Below, in pieces: positions 62,913-64,000 of a DNA stretch of 64,000 bases. Numbering within the stretch: position 1 is the stretch's first letter; the number at the start of each line of letters is the position of its first letter. A program made the translations under genes and the position numbers. This stretch comes from an uncultured Alphaproteobacteria bacterium (lineage in GTDB: Bacteria > Pseudomonadota > Alphaproteobacteria > Rhizobiales > Beijerinckiaceae), in contig CALKHP010000058.1 in the NCBI GenBank assembly GCA_937988775.1, positions 1 to 64,000 of the forward strand, given 5' to 3'. The notes under the pieces are model-generated. The model had not been told where the DNA came from and did no database searches. It saw only the letters and a program-made list of their open reading frames with translations.

Positions 62913-63205
62913 ACCTACAAAATTTACACCGCAAATTCATACGCTTACCACACCAACGATAGCTACACATCCAAGGTGTTACAAGCGGATTGTCACAAAA
63001 AACAGGGGCCTGTTGTGACTGTGCTGTGACACGTTGGCGCTGATATTCAAAACCCACCACGTTGCAATCGCGTACGTCTACGGCGTGGAATGCTCGCCAT
63101 TTCATCGGTGAGATAGACGGCCCTCTCAAATATCCCCGGGGCAGTCCCCGCCGCAAATCCAAACACGACGCTCATATAATGCAGGGAATGCGTATGTGAG
63201 CAGGA
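62913..63205. other. Lower-GC gap between the tRNA-like sequence and DUF429
   Basis: There is no recognised gene in these 293 bases. Composition drops sharply here (27 G+C of 60 in 62941-63000). A short minus-strand frame (to 63162) has no recognisable similarity. A terminator for the DUF429 gene lies at 62995-63014. Confidence 0.5.
62995..63014 (-). terminator. Intrinsic terminator downstream of DUF429
   Basis: On the minus strand AACAGGCCCCTGTT is followed at once by TTTTG. It lies about 190 bases after the DUF429 stop codon and faces the tRNA-like sequence. Confidence 0.6.
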
Positions 63206-64000
63206 TCATCCCCCATTCCTTTTCGCTACAGGTATCCATATCGCTGACACATCATCGCCGTACGGCATCGCGCGATCTTCAAGGGCACAGATGCCTACCC
63301 AGGCACAGACCACGGCATCCAGCGCATCTTCGAACGCTTTTAGCTCCCATGTTGCAGCCGTCTGTTGCGGCACAGGAAGCATGGCGCTGACGCCTGCAAT
63401 TTCATTCTCCAACGCTGCCACGATCGCGGTCCATTGATCCAGCAAGCGGCTGCGTCGGTTCGCTGGCGTTTCGTCCCGCCAATAGTTCCGTATTTTTGAA
63501 ATCTTATAGGGCAGACGTTCAAATGCACCTGTAAGCTCGACCAGCGCCGGATGCGGATAGACCTCGATCAGCCCCGGCGTTGAAATGCTCTGTGTCAGAA
63601 GCGGATAGCCAGATGCCTCACACGTCGCTCGCATTGCGTCACTAATCGGACCCGGACGAATTACGCTTGGTGTGTGCGTGCTGCATTTCCTTGCTCCGTA
63701 GGCACGTGAAACCGCATTATCGGAAGTACGGCGAGCAATAATTGGCGTTCTCGCCAACGGCATATCAACTGCAATCAGATCGACGCTGCCGCTTGTCATT
63801 ACCGACGCCGCATCGAGTAAAACTCTCAAATCGATGATAGAAGACGATGGCCTGCAATGCTCGCTAACAGGACGCATCCCGGTCTGAATAAAATTCGAGT
63901 ACGACGAAGCCGCTGCAATCAATCGCCAAGCCGTGCCCTGCCTCTCGACCAGAGCAACACCGCTCGGCTGCGTGGCTGTCCAAGCTGCGTCAATTCCGAG
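63206..64000 (-). CDS. DUF429 family protein, RNase H-like fold (5' end outside window)
   Basis: The visible 264 residues run from LGIDAAWTATQPSGVALVE at the window edge to the stop at 63206. The GIDAAW motif carries the first acidic residue of the RNase H-like fold, and LIAVDMPLA the second strand. DUF429 proteins are predicted nucleases of unknown role, often in accessory DNA. The start codon lies past base 64000. GC content is visibly lower than in the core genes, fitting a transferred region. Confidence 0.82.
   Translation of the reverse strand, partial: LGIDAAWTATQPSGVALVERQGTAWRLIAAASSYSNFIQTGMRPVSEHCRPSSSIIDLRVLLDAASVMTSGSVDLIAVDMPLARTPIIARRTSDNAVSRAYGARKCSTHTPSVIRPGPISDAMRATCEASGYPLLTQSISTPGLIEVYPHPALVELTGAFERLPYKISKIRNYWRDETPANRRSRLLDQWTAIVAALENEIAGVSAMLPVPQQTAATWELKAFEDALDAVVCAWVGICALEDRAMPYGDDVSAIWIPVAKRNGG

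Overview
The window is GC-rich chromosomal DNA from an alphaproteobacterium, most likely a member of the Hyphomicrobiales (Rhizobiales). This rests on gene content: RcdA-type DUF1465, TrcR-type DUF1013, GapR (DUF2312), DUF1192, DUF4164 beside zapA, the small aa3-type cytochrome oxidase subunit IV next to a split pntAA/pntAB/pntB, a CtrA-like site, and palindromic intergenic repeats of the alphaproteobacterial kind. No genus can be assigned from the sequence alone. Almost everything is housekeeping core; only the last ~1.1 kb looks acquired.

Layout. 1-8.8 kb (minus strand): the end of ftsH, tilS, and the complete Tol-Pal envelope system (ybgC-tolQ-tolR-tolA-tolB-pal-cpoB). 8.4-15.5 kb (minus strand): a tightly overlapping Nudix/ruvB/GNAT/ruvA/ruvC/yebC block, then GST, a YmdB-like phosphodiesterase, 5-formyltetrahydrofolate cyclo-ligase preceded by a probable 6S RNA, and an L,D-transpeptidase lipoprotein. 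15.6-24.3 kb: prpE, DUF4164-zapA, an MsbA-like ABC exporter, rpmE, and several cell-cycle-linked genes (rcdA, DUF1192, trcR) with REP clusters between them. 24.4-29.8 kb (minus strand): an OmpA/ExbB-type inner-membrane pair, suhB, efp, an rRNA methyltransferase and a ThiE-like protein. 29.8-37.7 kb: a central-carbon cluster fba, pgk, gap, tkt, interrupted by a DMT transporter and a fosmidomycin-resistance-type MFS exporter. 37.8-43.5 kb (mostly plus strand): an acyl-CoA synthetase, two DUF465 proteins, purE-purK, rpsU and a TPR lipoprotein. 43.5-50.1 kb (minus strand): transhydrogenase, oxidase subunit IV, an ABC1 kinase and oligoendopeptidase F. 50.2-56.0 kb: a sigma-54 response regulator, a large L,D-transpeptidase and a DUF882 peptidase. 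56.0-62.8 kb: gapR, DUF1244, glycerate kinase-DUF1036-pyk, a TPR protein, cysteine-free bL36, a PcaF-like thiolase and a small proline-rich protein.

Functional themes. (i) Envelope constriction and peptidoglycan remodelling: Tol-Pal plus CpoB, a second ExbB/OmpA-like complex, two L,D-transpeptidases and a DUF882 peptidase. (ii) Cell-cycle control: rcdA, trcR, gapR and zapA. (iii) Recombination and translation: ruvABC, efp, rpmE, rpmJ, rpsU and yebC. (iv) Triose-phosphate and C3 metabolism, from fba to pyk.

The most notable spot is 62.8-64 kb. A Val-tRNA(GAC)-like sequence has an intact 3' side but a broken acceptor stem. It sits exactly where base composition drops and a DUF429 gene begins. 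This looks like the distal end of an integrated element that continues past the window. No complete undescribed defence or biosynthetic system is visible.
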